Assembly: GCF_900109925.1 (NCBI RefSeq)
Contig: NZ_FOBW01000006.1
Coordinates: 62,001 to 126,000 of the forward strand
Reading direction: 5' to 3'
Source of the DNA: Mesobacillus persicus
GTDB lineage: Bacteria > Bacillota > Bacilli > Bacillales > Cytobacillaceae
Length of the DNA: 64,000 bases
A model generated the notes under the pieces. That model saw only the letters and a list, made by a program, of their open reading frames with translations. It ran no database searches and was not told where the DNA came from. This document shows, piece after piece, positions 24,981 through 35,900 of this stretch. A program made the translations under genes and the position numbers. Position 1 is the stretch's first letter; each line of letters starts with the position of its first letter.

Positions 24981-27797
24981 TCATTCATTTGGCAGCCAAT
25001 TGTGGATAAATTCAATAATCTCACCTATACCAGCCCTCTTAATTGGTACAGCCGGGATTGAATTTAAAAATGCTTGACCGTATGAGGTTGTAATGATCCT
25101 TTTATCAAACACAAAGATAATTCCCTTGTCAGTAGAAGTTCTGATTAATCTTCCAAACCCTTGCTTAAACCGCAAAACGGCCTCTGGCAATATTTGTTCT
25201 GTAAATGGGTTTCCTCCGCTTTCTAGGGTTAGTTCTCTCTTAGCTTCCGCTAGTGGCTCACCCGGCGGTGAAAATGGAAGACGAACAATTATTAAACAGG
25301 ATAAATCTTCACCTGGAATATCTACACCTTCCCAAAAACTGCTGGTCCCAAAAAGAATAGCTTTATCAAAACGCTGAAAATTTCTTATTAGTCGACTTCG
25401 GCTACCTGATGTAATCCCCTGTGCTAAAAGCGCGAAATCATCTAGAAGGGCACTTTCTTTTATTAGTTCATAGGTTTTTTTTAGCATTTCATGAGAGGTA
25501 AATAAAGTTAACATTCTACCCCTAGTAGCTTCGGCTATTGATATAATGTGTTCAGTTATTGCTGAGATGTATTCTGACTCAGGAACCCTCTTAATATCGG
25601 GCAGATCGGTTGGAACAATGAGTTCAACTTGTTCTCGATAATGGAAAGGAGAAGCTATTTGTTTTTCAATAATTGGATATGAGCCAATGCCCAACTCCTT
25701 TTTTAGATAATCGAACGAATGGTTTACCGTTAATGATGCAGAGGTAAGGATGACACTTTTTTTCGCTCCGAAAAATTCGTTCTTCAATCGTTCTGAAACA
25801 TTAGCCGGCCTTCCATACACTGTGGTCATGTTTTGCGTTGCACGTAAATCTGTCTCAATCCATCTTACAACCTGCTCACAAGGTTTAAGGAATAAATCAC
25901 GAGTTTTTACTCGCACATTGGTCATCTCTTTTATGAGACTGTTTATTTCCTCAAGAAAACTTTTATCCTCGACGGTTAATAAATGTCGATGTTTTTCTAC
26001 TAATGCCAATCTGTCCTCGATGGCTAAGATTAAGTCCCTAAGCAGGAATGAAAAACGTTCGGCAACGACAAATAAAGATTTCCATTCAGTTCCTTCCTCG
26101 GACTTTAAAAGCAAAGCTTGTAACCGGTGCCCAGCCTGGTTAGGTCCTTTTTTCTTTTTCGCAAAGTTCATTACGACTCTAAAAAGCTCATCAGTTTCAA
26201 ACTGGACATTGCTAACAAGCTCGTTCAACTTGGTTTTGGAGTGAGTTAACACCTTGCCTCCAACTAACTTTTCCACCAACCGTTCTAGTCTGTTAAATAG
26301 TTGTCCTTGCTCATAGTGTCCAAACTTGTTAAGCATTAGTCTAACGGACAAATAATCCAGGGTTTGGCCAAAATGTTTTCCAGCTGCTTTTTCAAACTGG
26401 TGCGCCTCATCAAGAACAACATAATCATATGGGGGAATAAAAGGTTCTTCCGATACAAAGTCTGTCAATAAAATCGAGTGATTAGTGATTATTAAATCGG
26501 CATCTTCAGCCTCTCTTCGAGCCCTTAAATAGAAATCACGTGATTCCCATTGTCTTGATTTCAAAAATTGGATGGGAACATTTTTTATTTTATTCCAATA
26601 AATTAAACCACCACTTGAGAGATTTAATTCATCAAAGTCACCAGTACTCGTTTCCATAAGCCAAACAAGGATTTGCATTTTAGTCAGAGTTGTGTCGTAA
26701 TTATCATCCTCTTCTCGAAGCGAGTGTTCAAACCTGACTAAATTTATGTAATGACTACGCCCCTTTAGCAAAACGGCTTTAATCGGAAAATCACATATCT
26801 TCCTCAACTTTGGAAGGTCGTTAACCAGTAACTGTTGCTGAAGCTGCGTCGTAAATGTTGAAATAACCACCTTATTTCGACTATTTTTCGAATAATAGAC
26901 AGCTGGGATCAAATACGCAAGAGATTTCCCAATCCCTGTCCCCGCTTCTATTAAGGCATGAGAGTGATTCATGAACGCGTCATGAATGGTGTCCATCATC
27001 TCTAATTGCCCAGGTCTAGATTCAAAAGAAGACATTGCTTTTTTTAATAATTCTTGCTTCTCTTCATCCTCTTTAGGAAAGGCGCAAACAGAATGCTGGG
27101 TTGTGTCAAACTGGTTGATTTCTCTCTTTAGTGCAATTCCTCGGTAAACTTCTACGTCATTCGGGAGATATTCGTTTACCTTTCGTTCCTTTTCCTGAAG
27201 AATATCTTCAAGTAGCAGATAGACATCACTTTTTAGACCAGCAGATATCCTTGTGAGATTTTTGATTGTAATATTGGGAAAGGACTCAGTTTTAGATAGT
27301 AAAATTAATAACAACTCAGCCGTCACATAAGCATCACTGTCCGCCTGATGAGGGCGATCATGGTGAATCCCTTCCTTAGCTGCCAAATCTGAAAGTTTAT
27401 AACCATCAGCTGTTGGAAACAAGATTCTAGCGAGTTCAACGGTGTCTATAATGGGCCCATAAAATCCTTCATGACCTGCAATTTGTAACTCTTCTTGCAA
27501 AAAACCAAGATCAAAAAAAACATTATGTGCCACAAAAAAGGCATCGTCAAGAAGCTCGACGATATCACTCGCAATTTCCTCAAAGGTTGGTGCATTTGCG
27601 ACCATTTCATCATTAATCCCTGTTAACTCCTCAATAAATGCTGGAATCGGCTTTCCTGGATTTACGAGTGAGGAATATTGTCCCGTAATCTTATCATCTT
27701 CAATGATAACCGCGCCAACTTGAATAATGCGGTCCCCTTTTTTAGGTGAGTTCCCAGTAGTTTCTAAGTCAACGACAACAAATTTATTGCCCATCAT
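24981..27797 (-). CDS. dinG: DinG with fused 3'-5' exonuclease domain
   Basis: Protein of about 938 residues. An N-terminal DnaQ-like 3'-5' exonuclease (VVDLETTGNSPKKGDRIIQV, AHNVFFDLGFL, HQADSDAYVTAELL) precedes an XPD-like helicase core with Walker A GTGIGKS, the DEAH motif VLDEAH and C-terminal QGFGRLIRTS. I do not see the four-cysteine Fe-S cluster present in YpvA, as is typical of Gram-positive DinG. Two ATGs (27797, 27794) follow GAGGTG by 4 and 7 bases; the second has the better spacing. Confidence 0.94.
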   Translation of the reverse strand: MMGNKFVVVDLETTGNSPKKGDRIIQVGAVIIEDDKITGQYSSLVNPGKPIPAFIEELTGINDEMVANAPTFEEIASDIVELLDDAFFVAHNVFFDLGFLQEELQIAGHEGFYGPIIDTVELARILFPTADGYKLSDLAAKEGIHHDRPHQADSDAYVTAELLLILLSKTESFPNITIKNLTRISAGLKSDVYLLLEDILQEKERKVNEYLPNDVEVYRGIALKREINQFDTTQHSVCAFPKEDEEKQELLKKAMSSFESRPGQLEMMDTIHDAFMNHSHALIEAGTGIGKSLAYLIPAVYYSKNSRNKVVISTFTTQLQQQLLVNDLPKLRKICDFPIKAVLLKGRSHYINLVRFEHSLREEDDNYDTTLTKMQILVWLMETSTGDFDELNLSSGGLIYWNKIKNVPIQFLKSRQWESRDFYLRARREAEDADLIITNHSILLTDFVSEEPFIPPYDYVVLDEAHQFEKAAGKHFGQTLDYLSVRLMLNKFGHYEQGQLFNRLERLVEKLVGGKVLTHSKTKLNELVSNVQFETDELFRVVMNFAKKKKGPNQAGHRLQALLLKSEEGTEWKSLFVVAERFSFLLRDLILAIEDRLALVEKHRHLLTVEDKSFLEEINSLIKEMTNVRVKTRDLFLKPCEQVVRWIETDLRATQNMTTVYGRPANVSERLKNEFFGAKKSVILTSASLTVNHSFDYLKKELGIGSYPIIEKQIASPFHYREQVELIVPTDLPDIKRVPESEYISAITEHIISIAEATRGRMLTLFTSHEMLKKTYELIKESALLDDFALLAQGITSGSRSRLIRNFQRFDKAILFGTSSFWEGVDIPGEDLSCLIIVRLPFSPPGEPLAEAKRELTLESGGNPFTEQILPEAVLRFKQGFGRLIRTSTDKGIIFVFDKRIITTSYGQAFLNSIPAVPIKRAGIGEIIEFIHNWLPNE

Positions 27798-27940
27798 GTA
27801 ACACCTCTATATTCAGTCATTCAACGGTATCATAAAAGCGGAAAATAAAAAAGCCTTTAAACAGCTAGTCAGCGCCTTTTACGAAGATTACAATCTGTTC
27901 AGCGTGAGTTACGAATAATTCTAAACTTTCATAAAAAGAA

Positions 27941-27964
27941 AAGCTCCCGCTAAAGCGGAAGCTT
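27941..27964 (-). terminator. panD terminator
   Basis: AAGCTTCCGC, a 4-base loop and GCGGGAGCTT, followed on the minus strand by TTTTCTTTTT. It ends the panBCD unit and overlaps the panD stop. Confidence 0.85.
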
Positions 27965-28346
27965 AAAGGACTGTCTTCTCTGGCTCTGCGTAGAGCATCT
28001 CTACAATCCGATTATTTTCATCCATTATCGCCACTTTTGGTTGGTGATACCGGACCTTGTCTTCCGCAACGAGCGCATAAGATATGATGATGACCACATC
28101 TCCCTCTTGTACAAGACGAGCTGCAGCACCATTTAAACAGACAACTCCACTGCCGCGTTGGCCAGGGATAATATATGTTTCGAATCGAGCACCATTATTA
28201 TTATTAACAATTTGTACTTTTTCATTTGCAACTAAACCGACAGCATCGAGTATATCTGTGTCGATTGTAATGCTCCCAACATAGTTAAGATTCGCCTCCG
28301 TCACACGAGCACGGTGAATTTTCGCGTTCATCATCGTCCGAAACAT
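27963..28346 (-). CDS. panD: aspartate 1-decarboxylase
   Basis: Pyruvoyl enzyme of 127 residues making beta-alanine from aspartate for pantothenate synthesis. The self-cleavage site YVGS has G24-S25; the S25 residue becomes the pyruvoyl group. The block [18 protein letters not shown] is highly conserved. Last gene of panB-panC-panD, 16 bp after panC, with a strong terminator behind it. Confidence 0.97.
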   Translation of the reverse strand: MFRTMMNAKIHRARVTEANLNYVGSITIDTDILDAVGLVANEKVQIVNNNNGARFETYIIPGQRGSGVVCLNGAAARLVQEGDVVIIISYALVAEDKVRYHQPKVAIMDENNRIVEMLYAEPEKTVL

Positions 28347-28362
28347 AAATACTATTCCTCCA

Positions 28363-29211
28363 TTATACGATTTCTAAGATTAAATTATCAATTAAACGTG
28401 CTTTTGAAAACTTTACAGCTAAAGCTAAAATCACTTTTCCGGCGATGATATTTAATGGTTTTAATTCTGGATAAGAATAGATTTCCACATAATCAATCTT
28501 GGCATCACAACGCATCTCTATAAAGGCTTTGACCATGTCAATAACCTTCTCAGGGTCTCTTTCTCCCTGTTCAATCTCTTCTTTTGCATAAAGTAAGCTT
28601 TGATATAGTTCCTTTGCCTGATCCCTTTCAATGGATAGCAAGTTCACGTTTCGAGAACTTTTTGCCAACCCGTCTAATTCCCTAACAGTCGGAACTGGGA
28701 CTAGCTCAATCGGAAAATTAAAATCCTTAATTAAACCATCTACAACAGCAACTTGTTGGGCATCCTTTAACCCTAAGTAAACCCTGTCTGGCATAATCAA
28801 ATGAAATAATTTCGTTAACACAGTTGCCACCCCATCAAAATGGCCCGGTCGTGATTTGCCGCATAACACATCTGTCCGATCCTCGACCGACACCTTAACA
28901 GATGAGTGCTTTGGATACATCTCTTGAACCGTAGGATAGAAGATAAAGTCTGCTCCTTCTTCTTTGGCAACCATTCGGTCATGTTCAAAATCACGAGGAT
29001 AAGCCTCGAGATCTTCTCCTGGGCCAAACTGAAGTGGATTCACAAAAATGCTAAGCACAAGAACATCATTCTCTTTTCTTGCTTGTTTCATTAAAGCCTT
29101 GTGTCCTTCATGAAGATAGCCCATTGTCGGGACGAAGCCGATTTTGTTTCCGCTAGATTTTAATCTAAGGATTTTTTTTTGCATCTCTTCAATCGAATGG
29201 ATTACGTTCAT
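28363..29211 (-). CDS. panC: pantothenate synthetase
   Basis: ATP-dependent ligase of 282 residues joining pantoate and beta-alanine. The nucleotidyltransferase motif [10 protein letters not shown] is at 28-37, and [19 protein letters not shown] is the conserved central block. Its ATG overlaps the end of panB by 4 bases, indicating translational coupling. Confidence 0.97.
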   Translation of the reverse strand: MNVIHSIEEMQKKILRLKSSGNKIGFVPTMGYLHEGHKALMKQARKENDVLVLSIFVNPLQFGPGEDLEAYPRDFEHDRMVAKEEGADFIFYPTVQEMYPKHSSVKVSVEDRTDVLCGKSRPGHFDGVATVLTKLFHLIMPDRVYLGLKDAQQVAVVDGLIKDFNFPIELVPVPTVRELDGLAKSSRNVNLLSIERDQAKELYQSLLYAKEEIEQGERDPEKVIDMVKAFIEMRCDAKIDYVEIYSYPELKPLNIIAGKVILALAVKFSKARLIDNLILEIV

Positions 29212-30044
29212 ACTTTTCCTCCGTACAGACTTAGCAGCTCTTCTTCCTTCATCGTAAAGCTATGTTTATCGTCTGGAAATTGACGATTTCTCACATCACA
29301 AGCATAAGCGTCTAAAGCTCTAGCTATCTGTTCATTTACATTTGTATATGTTTTTACGAACTTTGGCACCCGTCCTACTCCATAAGTAAGGATGTCATGA
29401 TATACAAGGACTTGCCCATCTGTATCGACACCCGCGCCAATTCCGATTGTTGGAATGGATAGTATATTAGAAATTTCCTCAGCAAGCTGCTTAGGAACAC
29501 ATTCGAGTACAAGAGCAAACGCACCGGCTTCTTGGCACTTCTTAGCGTCCTCAATCAATTTTCTTGCTGACTCTGCATTCTTCCCTTGAACTTTGTACCC
29601 ACCCAAAACAGCAGCCGATTGCGGTGTTAAACCTAAGTGACCTACGACAGGAATTCCAGCTGTCACAAGCGCTTTAATATGATTGATTACGTCGCCTCCA
29701 CCTTCAACCTTTACGGCATGAGCACCCGTTTCCTGGATGAGTCTAGCACCATTAATAAGCGAGTCCTTTACGGAGAGGTGATAGGTCATAAAAGGCATAT
29801 CTACCACTATAAAAGTATTAACTGCCCCTCTTTTTACTGCTTTAGCATGATGGATCATATCCTCCATTGTAACGGGAACAGTAGAATCATAGCCTAGCAC
29901 AACCATTCCAAGAGAATCACCGACAAGAATCATGTCAACTTCAGCAGCTTCTGCCTGCTTTGCTGCAGGGTAATCATAAGCCGTAACCATCACAATTTTA
30001 CTTTTACTTTCTTTCATTTTCAAAAAATCAGTTGTTTGTTTCAT
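29208..30044 (-). CDS. panB: ketopantoate hydroxymethyltransferase
   Basis: First committed enzyme of pantothenate synthesis, 278 residues, TIM-barrel fold: [43 protein letters not shown] and [14 protein letters not shown] are family blocks. The ATG at 30044 is 7 bases after AAAGGAGG; an ATG six bases earlier is too close. It is preceded by a ~150-nt leader ending in an intrinsic terminator, so expression is probably controlled by attenuation. Confidence 0.96.
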   Translation of the reverse strand: MKQTTDFLKMKESKSKIVMVTAYDYPAAKQAEAAEVDMILVGDSLGMVVLGYDSTVPVTMEDMIHHAKAVKRGAVNTFIVVDMPFMTYHLSVKDSLINGARLIQETGAHAVKVEGGGDVINHIKALVTAGIPVVGHLGLTPQSAAVLGGYKVQGKNAESARKLIEDAKKCQEAGAFALVLECVPKQLAEEISNILSIPTIGIGAGVDTDGQVLVYHDILTYGVGRVPKFVKTYTNVNEQIARALDAYACDVRNRQFPDDKHSFTMKEEELLSLYGGKV

Positions 30045-30099
30045 TTCCATTCCTCCTTTTTTACAGGAGAGGTGATAAAACAATTCATCATGATGGTAA

Positions 30100-30134
30100 C
30101 AAAAAAGGATCCCTCTTAAACGTCAGAAGGATCC
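30100..30134 (-). terminator. leader terminator upstream of panB
   Basis: GGATCCTTCT and AGAGGGATCC pair around an 8-base loop, followed by TTTTTTG. It precedes the panB start by about 60 bases. Confidence 0.85.
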
Positions 30135-30246
30135 CGTTACATTCATTCATGTTTCATCCCTCTGTCCCGGTCCGGTTTCGGATCTAGGCAGAACCATTTT
30201 ATATTCACCATTTTTTACACTAGGTGCAGTTCTATCGATACCGCCC
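30135..30246 (-). promoter_or_regulatory. candidate regulatory RNA leader of panB (possible pan motif)
   Basis: Transcribed leader between the TATAAT at 30253-30258 and the leader terminator. On the minus strand a hairpin pairs AGAAC-GCACC with GGTG-GTTCT across an A-rich internal loop, enclosed by CGGT/ACCG, then GGACCGGGACAGAGGGATGA, which could compete with the terminator stem (GGGATCC). The placement before panB fits the described pan motif RNA; I cannot confirm the consensus by eye. No T-box sequence is present. Confidence 0.5.
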
Positions 30247-30252
30247 AAAAGA

Positions 30253-30258
30253 ATTATA
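30253..30258 (-). promoter_or_regulatory. -10 element of the panB promoter
   Basis: Perfect TATAAT on the minus strand just past the birA stop. No good -35 is seen at 16-18 bases. Confidence 0.45.
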
Positions 30259-30292
30259 ACAAAATTCTAAAATTTATGCTACTATCCATTTC

Positions 30293-31276
30293 TTACTCAT
30301 TAATAATAATATCTGCCGAATAGACATGACGAATTTCCCCATCTTCTTGCTGTATTTTCAAGACGCCATCCTCTGTAATCCCTAAAGCTTTGCCCGCAAT
30401 GTCTCCCGTTACTGTTCTTGCGATGATTTCTTTTCCAATACTAAGGGCATAACCTTCCCAAAGTAATTTAATTGGATAAAAACCGTCTTTTAAGTAGGTT
30501 AAATAGAGCTTCTCTAATCTTGCAAAAACAGCTTGCATAAGTCCTGCTCTCGAAATAACTTGTCCTGTTTCTACGGACAAAGAAGTAGCCGTATGTAAGA
30601 TATCTTCTGGGAAATCTTCTAGTTTCTGATTCACATTAATGCCTATCCCGATGATAATAGCATTGATTCGATCTGCATCTGCTTGCAACTCTGTCAAAAT
30701 TCCTGTTACTTTTTTGCCGTCAATTAAGATATCATTTGGCCATTTGATTTGCGGGAGTAAACCTGTAACATCCTCGATTGCTTGTACGACAGCAACAGCG
30801 GTCACCAATGTGAGCTGGGGAGCTTTATGCATCGGCAGATTCGGCTTTAGAATGATGCTCATCCAAATCCCCGTGTATTTAGGAGAATGCCATCTTCTAT
30901 CTAATCTCCCTCTTCCAAGCGTTTGCTCTTCAGCAACGACGACCGTTCCCTCCACTGCGCCATCAGTTGCTAAGCGATGCGCAATTTTTTGAGTCGAATC
31001 TACCTTTTCTTCATAATGAATGGACCGGCCCATAAACTCCGTTTTTAATCCAAAGCTAATTTCATCCGCTGTTACATTCTCAGGTGCATGGACAATCTTA
31101 TAACCCTTTTTTTTGACGGCTTCAAACAAAAACCCTTCTTTTCGAAGTTCCTCTATATGTTTCCATATGGCTGTCCTTGAGCAGCCCGCTGTCTCAGCAA
31201 GATATTGACCTGAGAGATATTCTTGACCCGCATTTGTAAATGCTTCTATCAATCTTTTTCTAATTTCCGATTGCAA
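30293..31276 (-). CDS. birA: biotin operon repressor / biotin-protein ligase
   Basis: Bifunctional BirA of about 327 residues: N-terminal winged helix (LAETAGCSRTAIWKHIEELR), then the ligase with GRGRLDRRWHS and KWPNDILIDGKK and a C-terminal SH3-like cap. It biotinylates acetyl-CoA carboxylase and pyruvate carboxylase and represses biotin genes. I use the TTG at 31276 because the following residues align with the B. subtilis start; a GTG at 31288 is possible. Either start overlaps the end of cca. Confidence 0.93.
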   Translation of the reverse strand: MQSEIRKRLIEAFTNAGQEYLSGQYLAETAGCSRTAIWKHIEELRKEGFLFEAVKKKGYKIVHAPENVTADEISFGLKTEFMGRSIHYEEKVDSTQKIAHRLATDGAVEGTVVVAEEQTLGRGRLDRRWHSPKYTGIWMSIILKPNLPMHKAPQLTLVTAVAVVQAIEDVTGLLPQIKWPNDILIDGKKVTGILTELQADADRINAIIIGIGINVNQKLEDFPEDILHTATSLSVETGQVISRAGLMQAVFARLEKLYLTYLKDGFYPIKLLWEGYALSIGKEIIARTVTGDIAGKALGITEDGVLKIQQEDGEIRHVYSADIIINE

Positions 31277-32457
31277 TTGACTAGCCACTCCCTTATGTTC
31301 GCTCTCTCATTAACTAACTCTCCTTTAATGACCTTTTCCTCAATCAATTGGAGGTAGTCCTTAACCCATGGCCCCGGTTTCCGATTAAACCATGATAACA
31401 AATCGGTTCCAGTCATATCTAATTCTGTTCGATTTTTAATCGGTAAACACTCAAACAGCTTAACTAAATCTGCGTTCAAGACTGGCTCAATTCCTAAACT
31501 ACTTTGAATAAGCTTTTCTGCTGACAGCATAACTTCTTTGCCGGCTCTATAAACGTCCATAGCCGTCCATTGGTTATGTAAACGAAACCGAAACCAATGT
31601 AATGTTTTCAACACTTCCTTGATTTGTTTAACAGGTAGCTTCCAATCCCTTAGAAACCGACCTGATTCTTGTTCATTCAAATGCAATTGGTAGACTAGAA
31701 GGGTCCACATTTCAACCCTTGAAAGAGTCGAAAGACTGCAATGAATCATTCTATGTAGGCTCGTTCCACTACCTTTAAGACCTGGTAGGAATTTATAAAG
31801 ACTTGTTTGCACCAAGATAGATAAAGCTTCCGTTCGAGATGGACCTTCTAGGAGTTTTTCAAATTCAGCTAGCTTTCTCTCGACAGCTATTTTCTCAAGC
31901 AAATGGGGCATTGTCGATAATGCTGACAACGTATTCGTTTCAATGGTGAACCCAAGTTGACTAACAAATCGTACGGCCCTCATCATCCGCAAAGCATCCT
32001 CCCCAAATCGCTCCGCTGCCTCGCCAACTGTCACAATTTGCTTTGTTCGGATTGCTTCTTGACCATTAAACGGGTCAATCAATCCTCCAGCTCGGTCCAT
32101 AGCTATCGCATTCATTGTAAAGTCGCGGCGTTTCAAGTCCTCTGTTAATGATCGAATAAATTCTACTTTGTCAGGCCTTCGAAAATCGCTATATTCAGAT
32201 TCAGCTCGAAATGTCGTAATTTCGTAAGGAATCCCTTTGTAGATAACAAGAATCGTTCCATGCTCAATTCCGATGTCTGCCGTCTGTGGAAAAATTGTTT
32301 TTAATTCTTCGGGTAATGCGGACGTTGCAATATCTACGTCTGAAATTTCACGTCCAAGCAATGAATCACGAACAGAGCCTCCAACAAAATACGCTTCATA
32401 ACCCGAATTCTCTATCCTTTCTAGTAAAGGGATTGCTTTCTTGAATGGAGGTAACAT
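31249..32457 (-). CDS. cca: CCA-adding tRNA nucleotidyltransferase
   Basis: Adds or repairs the 3' CCA of tRNAs; 402 residues, class II (Bacillus papS). Catalytic GGSVRDSLLG at 26-35 and the metal-binding DVD at 40-42, then RRDFTMNAIAM and the nucleotide-selecting RFGEDALRMMRAVRF. Its start overlaps the bshA stop (TAATG) and its end overlaps birA, part of a compact operon. Confidence 0.96.
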   Translation of the reverse strand: MLPPFKKAIPLLERIENSGYEAYFVGGSVRDSLLGREISDVDIATSALPEELKTIFPQTADIGIEHGTILVIYKGIPYEITTFRAESEYSDFRRPDKVEFIRSLTEDLKRRDFTMNAIAMDRAGGLIDPFNGQEAIRTKQIVTVGEAAERFGEDALRMMRAVRFVSQLGFTIETNTLSALSTMPHLLEKIAVERKLAEFEKLLEGPSRTEALSILVQTSLYKFLPGLKGSGTSLHRMIHCSLSTLSRVEMWTLLVYQLHLNEQESGRFLRDWKLPVKQIKEVLKTLHWFRFRLHNQWTAMDVYRAGKEVMLSAEKLIQSSLGIEPVLNADLVKLFECLPIKNRTELDMTGTDLLSWFNRKPGPWVKDYLQLIEEKVIKGELVNERANIREWLVNCNRKLEKD

Positions 32458-33593
32458 TAGCTTTTCACCTGACTTAGTACCTGCTTATACAGATTTTCGT
32501 ATTCGCCAACTATCTTCTCTGCACTAAATTTCTCTCTAGCCGTCCTTACTGCGTTTCTAACAAAAGCCTCATATAGAGCAGGATCACCTAAAAGATCTAT
32601 AGCCTTTCTCGCAACTGACTGAATATCCCCTAAGTCACAAATATAGCCATTCTCCCCATCCATTATCACCTCTGGAATACCACCCGTATCGGTTCCAATA
32701 CATGGAACACCACAGGCCATCGCTTCAAGCGCAACCAAACCGAAGCTTTCTTTCTCTGAGAGAAGGAGCATGACATCACTAATTGCATAAAGTTCTTCCA
32801 AATTTTCCTGTTTACCAAGAAATAGGACCTTATCGCGGATTCCTAATTGATTAACGAGATTTGAAACGACTTTCATTTCAGGGCCATCTCCTACAAGAAG
32901 TAGCTTTGCTGGTATTTCAGAAGCAATTCGAGCAAAAGATTTAACGACATCGGGAACGCGTTTAACAGGACGGAAATTGGACACATGGATGATTACCTTT
33001 TCGGATGGCTCTATTCGATAATCTCTTCTCAAATCACTAGACCCATATTGGTAAACACGGTCATCGACAAAATTATAAATGCATTGTATTGCTTTCTCTG
33101 GTTTGATCAAATCGTACGTCTGAGCAACTAAAGAGTTGGAAACAGCGGTGACTGCGTCTGACTTTTCAATCCCAAAACGAATAGCATCACTTAATGAAGA
33201 ATCATACCCAAGTACAGTGATATCTGTCCCATGGAGGGTTGTGACAATTTTCAAGTCACGTCCGCTCATTTCCCTAGCAAGAATCGCACAAACGGCATGG
33301 GGGATGGCGTAGTGAACATGAAGCAAATCAAGATTCTCGCGAACCGCCACTTCAGCTATTTTGCTCGCAAGCGCTATGTCATATGGAGCGTACTGAAAGA
33401 CAGAGTATTGATTCACTTCTACCTGATGATAGTAGATGTTATGGTACATTTTATTTAAACGGAAAGGCAGACTTGAGGTGATGAAATGGATTTCATGTCC
33501 CCTTTCTGCTAAAAGCTTTCCTAATTCGGTTGCAACAATCCCTGAACCACCTACGGTTGGATAGCAGGTGATACCAATTTTTAATTTTTCCAT
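32457..33593 (-). CDS. bshA: N-acetyl-glucosaminyl L-malate synthase
   Basis: GT4 glycosyltransferase of 378 residues, the first step of bacillithiol synthesis (UDP-GlcNAc plus L-malate). The N-terminal [19 protein letters not shown] and the C-terminal [20 protein letters not shown] with the EX7E motif are diagnostic. It follows bshB1, overlapping its end by 13 bases. Confidence 0.95.
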   Translation of the reverse strand: MEKLKIGITCYPTVGGSGIVATELGKLLAERGHEIHFITSSLPFRLNKMYHNIYYHQVEVNQYSVFQYAPYDIALASKIAEVAVRENLDLLHVHYAIPHAVCAILAREMSGRDLKIVTTLHGTDITVLGYDSSLSDAIRFGIEKSDAVTAVSNSLVAQTYDLIKPEKAIQCIYNFVDDRVYQYGSSDLRRDYRIEPSEKVIIHVSNFRPVKRVPDVVKSFARIASEIPAKLLLVGDGPEMKVVSNLVNQLGIRDKVLFLGKQENLEELYAISDVMLLLSEKESFGLVALEAMACGVPCIGTDTGGIPEVIMDGENGYICDLGDIQSVARKAIDLLGDPALYEAFVRNAVRTAREKFSAEKIVGEYENLYKQVLSQVKS

Positions 33594-34303
33594 GAGCTTT
33601 CTCCTAACAAATCGCGTATAACTAGTGGGGATTTAGACATAAATCCTTCTGCATAAGTTACACCTGCGTCCTTCCCAAACAATCTTTCCCTTGCCTCGAC
33701 ACTTTCAATGTAACCATTAACAAGCGGAGTTTCATAACTGGTGTGTGTTTTTATAAACTGACTTTCATATGCTTGCAGAGAACGCTTCTTTGCCTCCATA
33801 TACGAACTAATATCAATAACAAAATCAGGCTTGTGAAAACCGTTGATCATATAAAAGTAAAGAGACTGTACTCGGTGTGGCATAAGCCCGTCTCCAGTAT
33901 CATAATTTTTAATCCCTGCCGAAAAAGCCGCCTCTTCGACAAGACGAGCACAATTCCCATGATCCGGATGACGGTCTTCATGGTAAGGCGCAAACAGTAG
34001 TCTCGGGCGATATTTACGAATCGCCCTTACTATTTTTTTTATGTATTCTTCCTTCATGTATAAACCTCTATCTGGTAGATCCAACGTCTCCCTAACAACC
34101 ACGCCTAATATTTCCGCAGCCTTCTCAGCTTCCTGAAGACGAAGCTCTACCGTTCCATTTGAGGACAATTCTGCTTTTGTTAAATCGCAAATACCAATTT
34201 TCTTTCCTTCTGAAGCATATTTTGCAATTGTCCCACCCATACCGATTTCAACATCATCAGAATGAGCACCTATTGCAAGAATATCTAGGTTAGTTATTTC
34301 CAT
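33581..34303 (-). CDS. bshB1: bacillithiol biosynthesis deacetylase BshB1
   Basis: Zinc deacetylase of the PIG-L/LmbE family, about 240 residues, acting on GlcNAc-malate in bacillithiol synthesis. The metal motif is [13 protein letters not shown], with H(P)DH in [13 protein letters not shown]. The ATG at 34303 is chosen because [12 protein letters not shown] follows at the usual distance; an upstream GTG (34315) is possible. Either start overlaps the mgsA end. Confidence 0.93.
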   Translation of the reverse strand: MEITNLDILAIGAHSDDVEIGMGGTIAKYASEGKKIGICDLTKAELSSNGTVELRLQEAEKAAEILGVVVRETLDLPDRGLYMKEEYIKKIVRAIRKYRPRLLFAPYHEDRHPDHGNCARLVEEAAFSAGIKNYDTGDGLMPHRVQSLYFYMINGFHKPDFVIDISSYMEAKKRSLQAYESQFIKTHTSYETPLVNGYIESVEARERLFGKDAGVTYAEGFMSKSPLVIRDLLGESSWKN

Positions 34304-34715
34304 TCTCTTGGTCACTGCTCTCTTTCACAATATATCTCCAGTCTAAATCACCACGCTCTAATCCTCTTACTAAGATCTCTGCTGTCCCCATATTGGTTGC
34401 CAGTGGGATGGCGTAGACATCACATAACCTCACGAGGGCCGTAACATCGGGTTCATGGGGTTGCGCAGTTAGCGGATCTCTAAAGAAGAAAATCGCATCC
34501 ATTTCATTTTTGGCAATCTTAGCACCGATTTCTTGGTCTCCACCTAGGGGACCAGATTGAAAGCGGTGAACAGGAAGCTCAGTCGCTTCCATGATTCTCA
34601 AACCGGTTGTACCCGTAGCAAAAAGTGTATGCTTTTCAAAAATTGGCTTATAGGCGACTGCAAATCGCACAAGGTCATCTTTTTTCTTATCATGAGCTAT
34701 CAATGCAATATTCAT
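34290..34715 (-). CDS. mgsA: methylglyoxal synthase
   Basis: Converts dihydroxyacetone phosphate to methylglyoxal, 141 residues. Family blocks: [38 protein letters not shown] and [15 protein letters not shown]. It is next to the bacillithiol genes, which fits since bacillithiol helps detoxify methylglyoxal. 12 bp downstream of dapB. Confidence 0.96.
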   Translation of the reverse strand: MNIALIAHDKKKDDLVRFAVAYKPIFEKHTLFATGTTGLRIMEATELPVHRFQSGPLGGDQEIGAKIAKNEMDAIFFFRDPLTAQPHEPDVTALVRLCDVYAIPLATNMGTAEILVRGLERGDLDWRYIVKESSDQENGNN

Positions 34716-34727
34716 CGTTATAGGCTC

Positions 34728-35528
34728 CTATCCAATTATATTTTCCAAACCATACACAAAATGGTCATTTTCCATCACCGTATCAACTGCGAGTTTCACT
34801 CCAGACATAAACGAAGCCCGATTATACGAATCATGACGGATGGATAAAGTTTGACCATCAGAACCAAACATCACTTGTTGATGAGCAATGAGACCTGGTA
34901 ATCTTACAGAGTGAATATGCATTCCATCAAAATTAGCCCCTCTAGCTCCAGGAATCGTCTCTTTCTCATTTTTATGTCCTTGTTGTTTCGCTTCACGTAC
35001 AGTAGAAATCATCTCAGCCGTTTTTACCGCTGTACCTGATGGAGCATCCAACTTCTGGTCATGATGTAGTTCAATGATTTCAACATCATTAAAATACTTT
35101 GCCGCCATTTGTGAAAATTTCATCATAAGTACCGCTCCCACAGCAAAGTTTGGTGCGATGATACAACCGCGCCCAGTTTGTTCACAAAGGGCATCTAATT
35201 TTCTTAAATCGCCACTAGAAAACCCTGTCGTTCCTACAACTGGTCGAACACCGTATTCTAACGCGGTGACAGTATGTTCCATTCCAACCTCAGGTGTAGT
35301 CAGGTCAATCAAAACATCCGGTTGCTGCTCTTTAAAGCATTGATGAATATCTGTATAAACCAGGGCATCCCCTTTCGTAAAGCCTTCTAATTCAACCAGT
35401 TTCATGCCTTCATGCTTATAATCTAACACGCCGACTAGTTCATAGTTTTCTGTTTCTAAAACAAGGTTTACGGCTTCTTTCCCCATGCGACCTCTTGGAC
35501 CAGCTACGACAATTTTCACTTTTTCCAT
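34728..35528 (-). CDS. dapB: 4-hydroxy-tetrahydrodipicolinate reductase
   Basis: NAD(P)H reductase of the lysine/diaminopimelate pathway, 266 residues. N-terminal nucleotide site [14 protein letters not shown], catalytic region [20 protein letters not shown]. The ATG at 35528 follows GAGGAG by 7 bases; the GTG at 35543 would overlap that ribosome binding site. The pathway also yields dipicolinate for spores. Confidence 0.96.
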   Translation of the reverse strand: MEKVKIVVAGPRGRMGKEAVNLVLETENYELVGVLDYKHEGMKLVELEGFTKGDALVYTDIHQCFKEQQPDVLIDLTTPEVGMEHTVTALEYGVRPVVGTTGFSSGDLRKLDALCEQTGRGCIIAPNFAVGAVLMMKFSQMAAKYFNDVEIIELHHDQKLDAPSGTAVKTAEMISTVREAKQQGHKNEKETIPGARGANFDGMHIHSVRLPGLIAHQQVMFGSDGQTLSIRHDSYNRASFMSGVKLAVDTVMENDHFVYGLENIIG

Positions 35529-35539
35529 ACTAATTCTCC

Positions 35540-35875
35540 TCACTCTTCATTAAGTCTTGTCCATCTATCTTTATCCCTAGTATTAAACTTGAGCATCACT
35601 GAATCATGTGCTTCTTGTAAATCAATATTTAAGGAATTAGCAAAGCAAATTAGGACGAAAAGCATATCACCCAGTTCTTCTTCAACAGTCTTTTCTTCCT
35701 CACTTGCCTTTTTAGGCTTCTCTCCGTAATAATGGTTTACTTCCCTAGCCAGTTCACCTAATTCTTCAGTCATTCTCGCCACCAACGCAAGAGGACTAAA
35801 ATAACCTTCTTTAAATTGACCTATGTATGTATCGACTTCCATTTGTAAATCTTTGATTGACTTTTGCTCACTCAA
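35540..35875 (-). CDS. ypjD: MazG-like nucleotide pyrophosphohydrolase
   Basis: All-alpha NTP-PPase of 111 residues, likely to remove abnormal nucleoside triphosphates. The metal-binding [12 protein letters not shown] (ExxE) and the [15 protein letters not shown] (ExxD) motifs are present. It heads the dapB-mgsA-bsh-cca operon, 11 bases before dapB. Confidence 0.92.
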   Translation of the reverse strand: MSEQKSIKDLQMEVDTYIGQFKEGYFSPLALVARMTEELGELAREVNHYYGEKPKKASEEEKTVEEELGDMLFVLICFANSLNIDLQEAHDSVMLKFNTRDKDRWTRLNEE

Positions 35876-35900
35876 TTACTTCTCCTCCCTTCTTGTTTTT

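Noticed and set aside
25750-26244. 164-codon plus-strand ORF
   Set aside because: Antisense to the dinG helicase domain; shadow frame.
30100-30258. T-box riboswitch before panB
   Set aside because: No AGGGTGGNACCGCG-type T-box sequence and no specifier loop; the gene is not an amino-acid or tRNA-synthetase gene.
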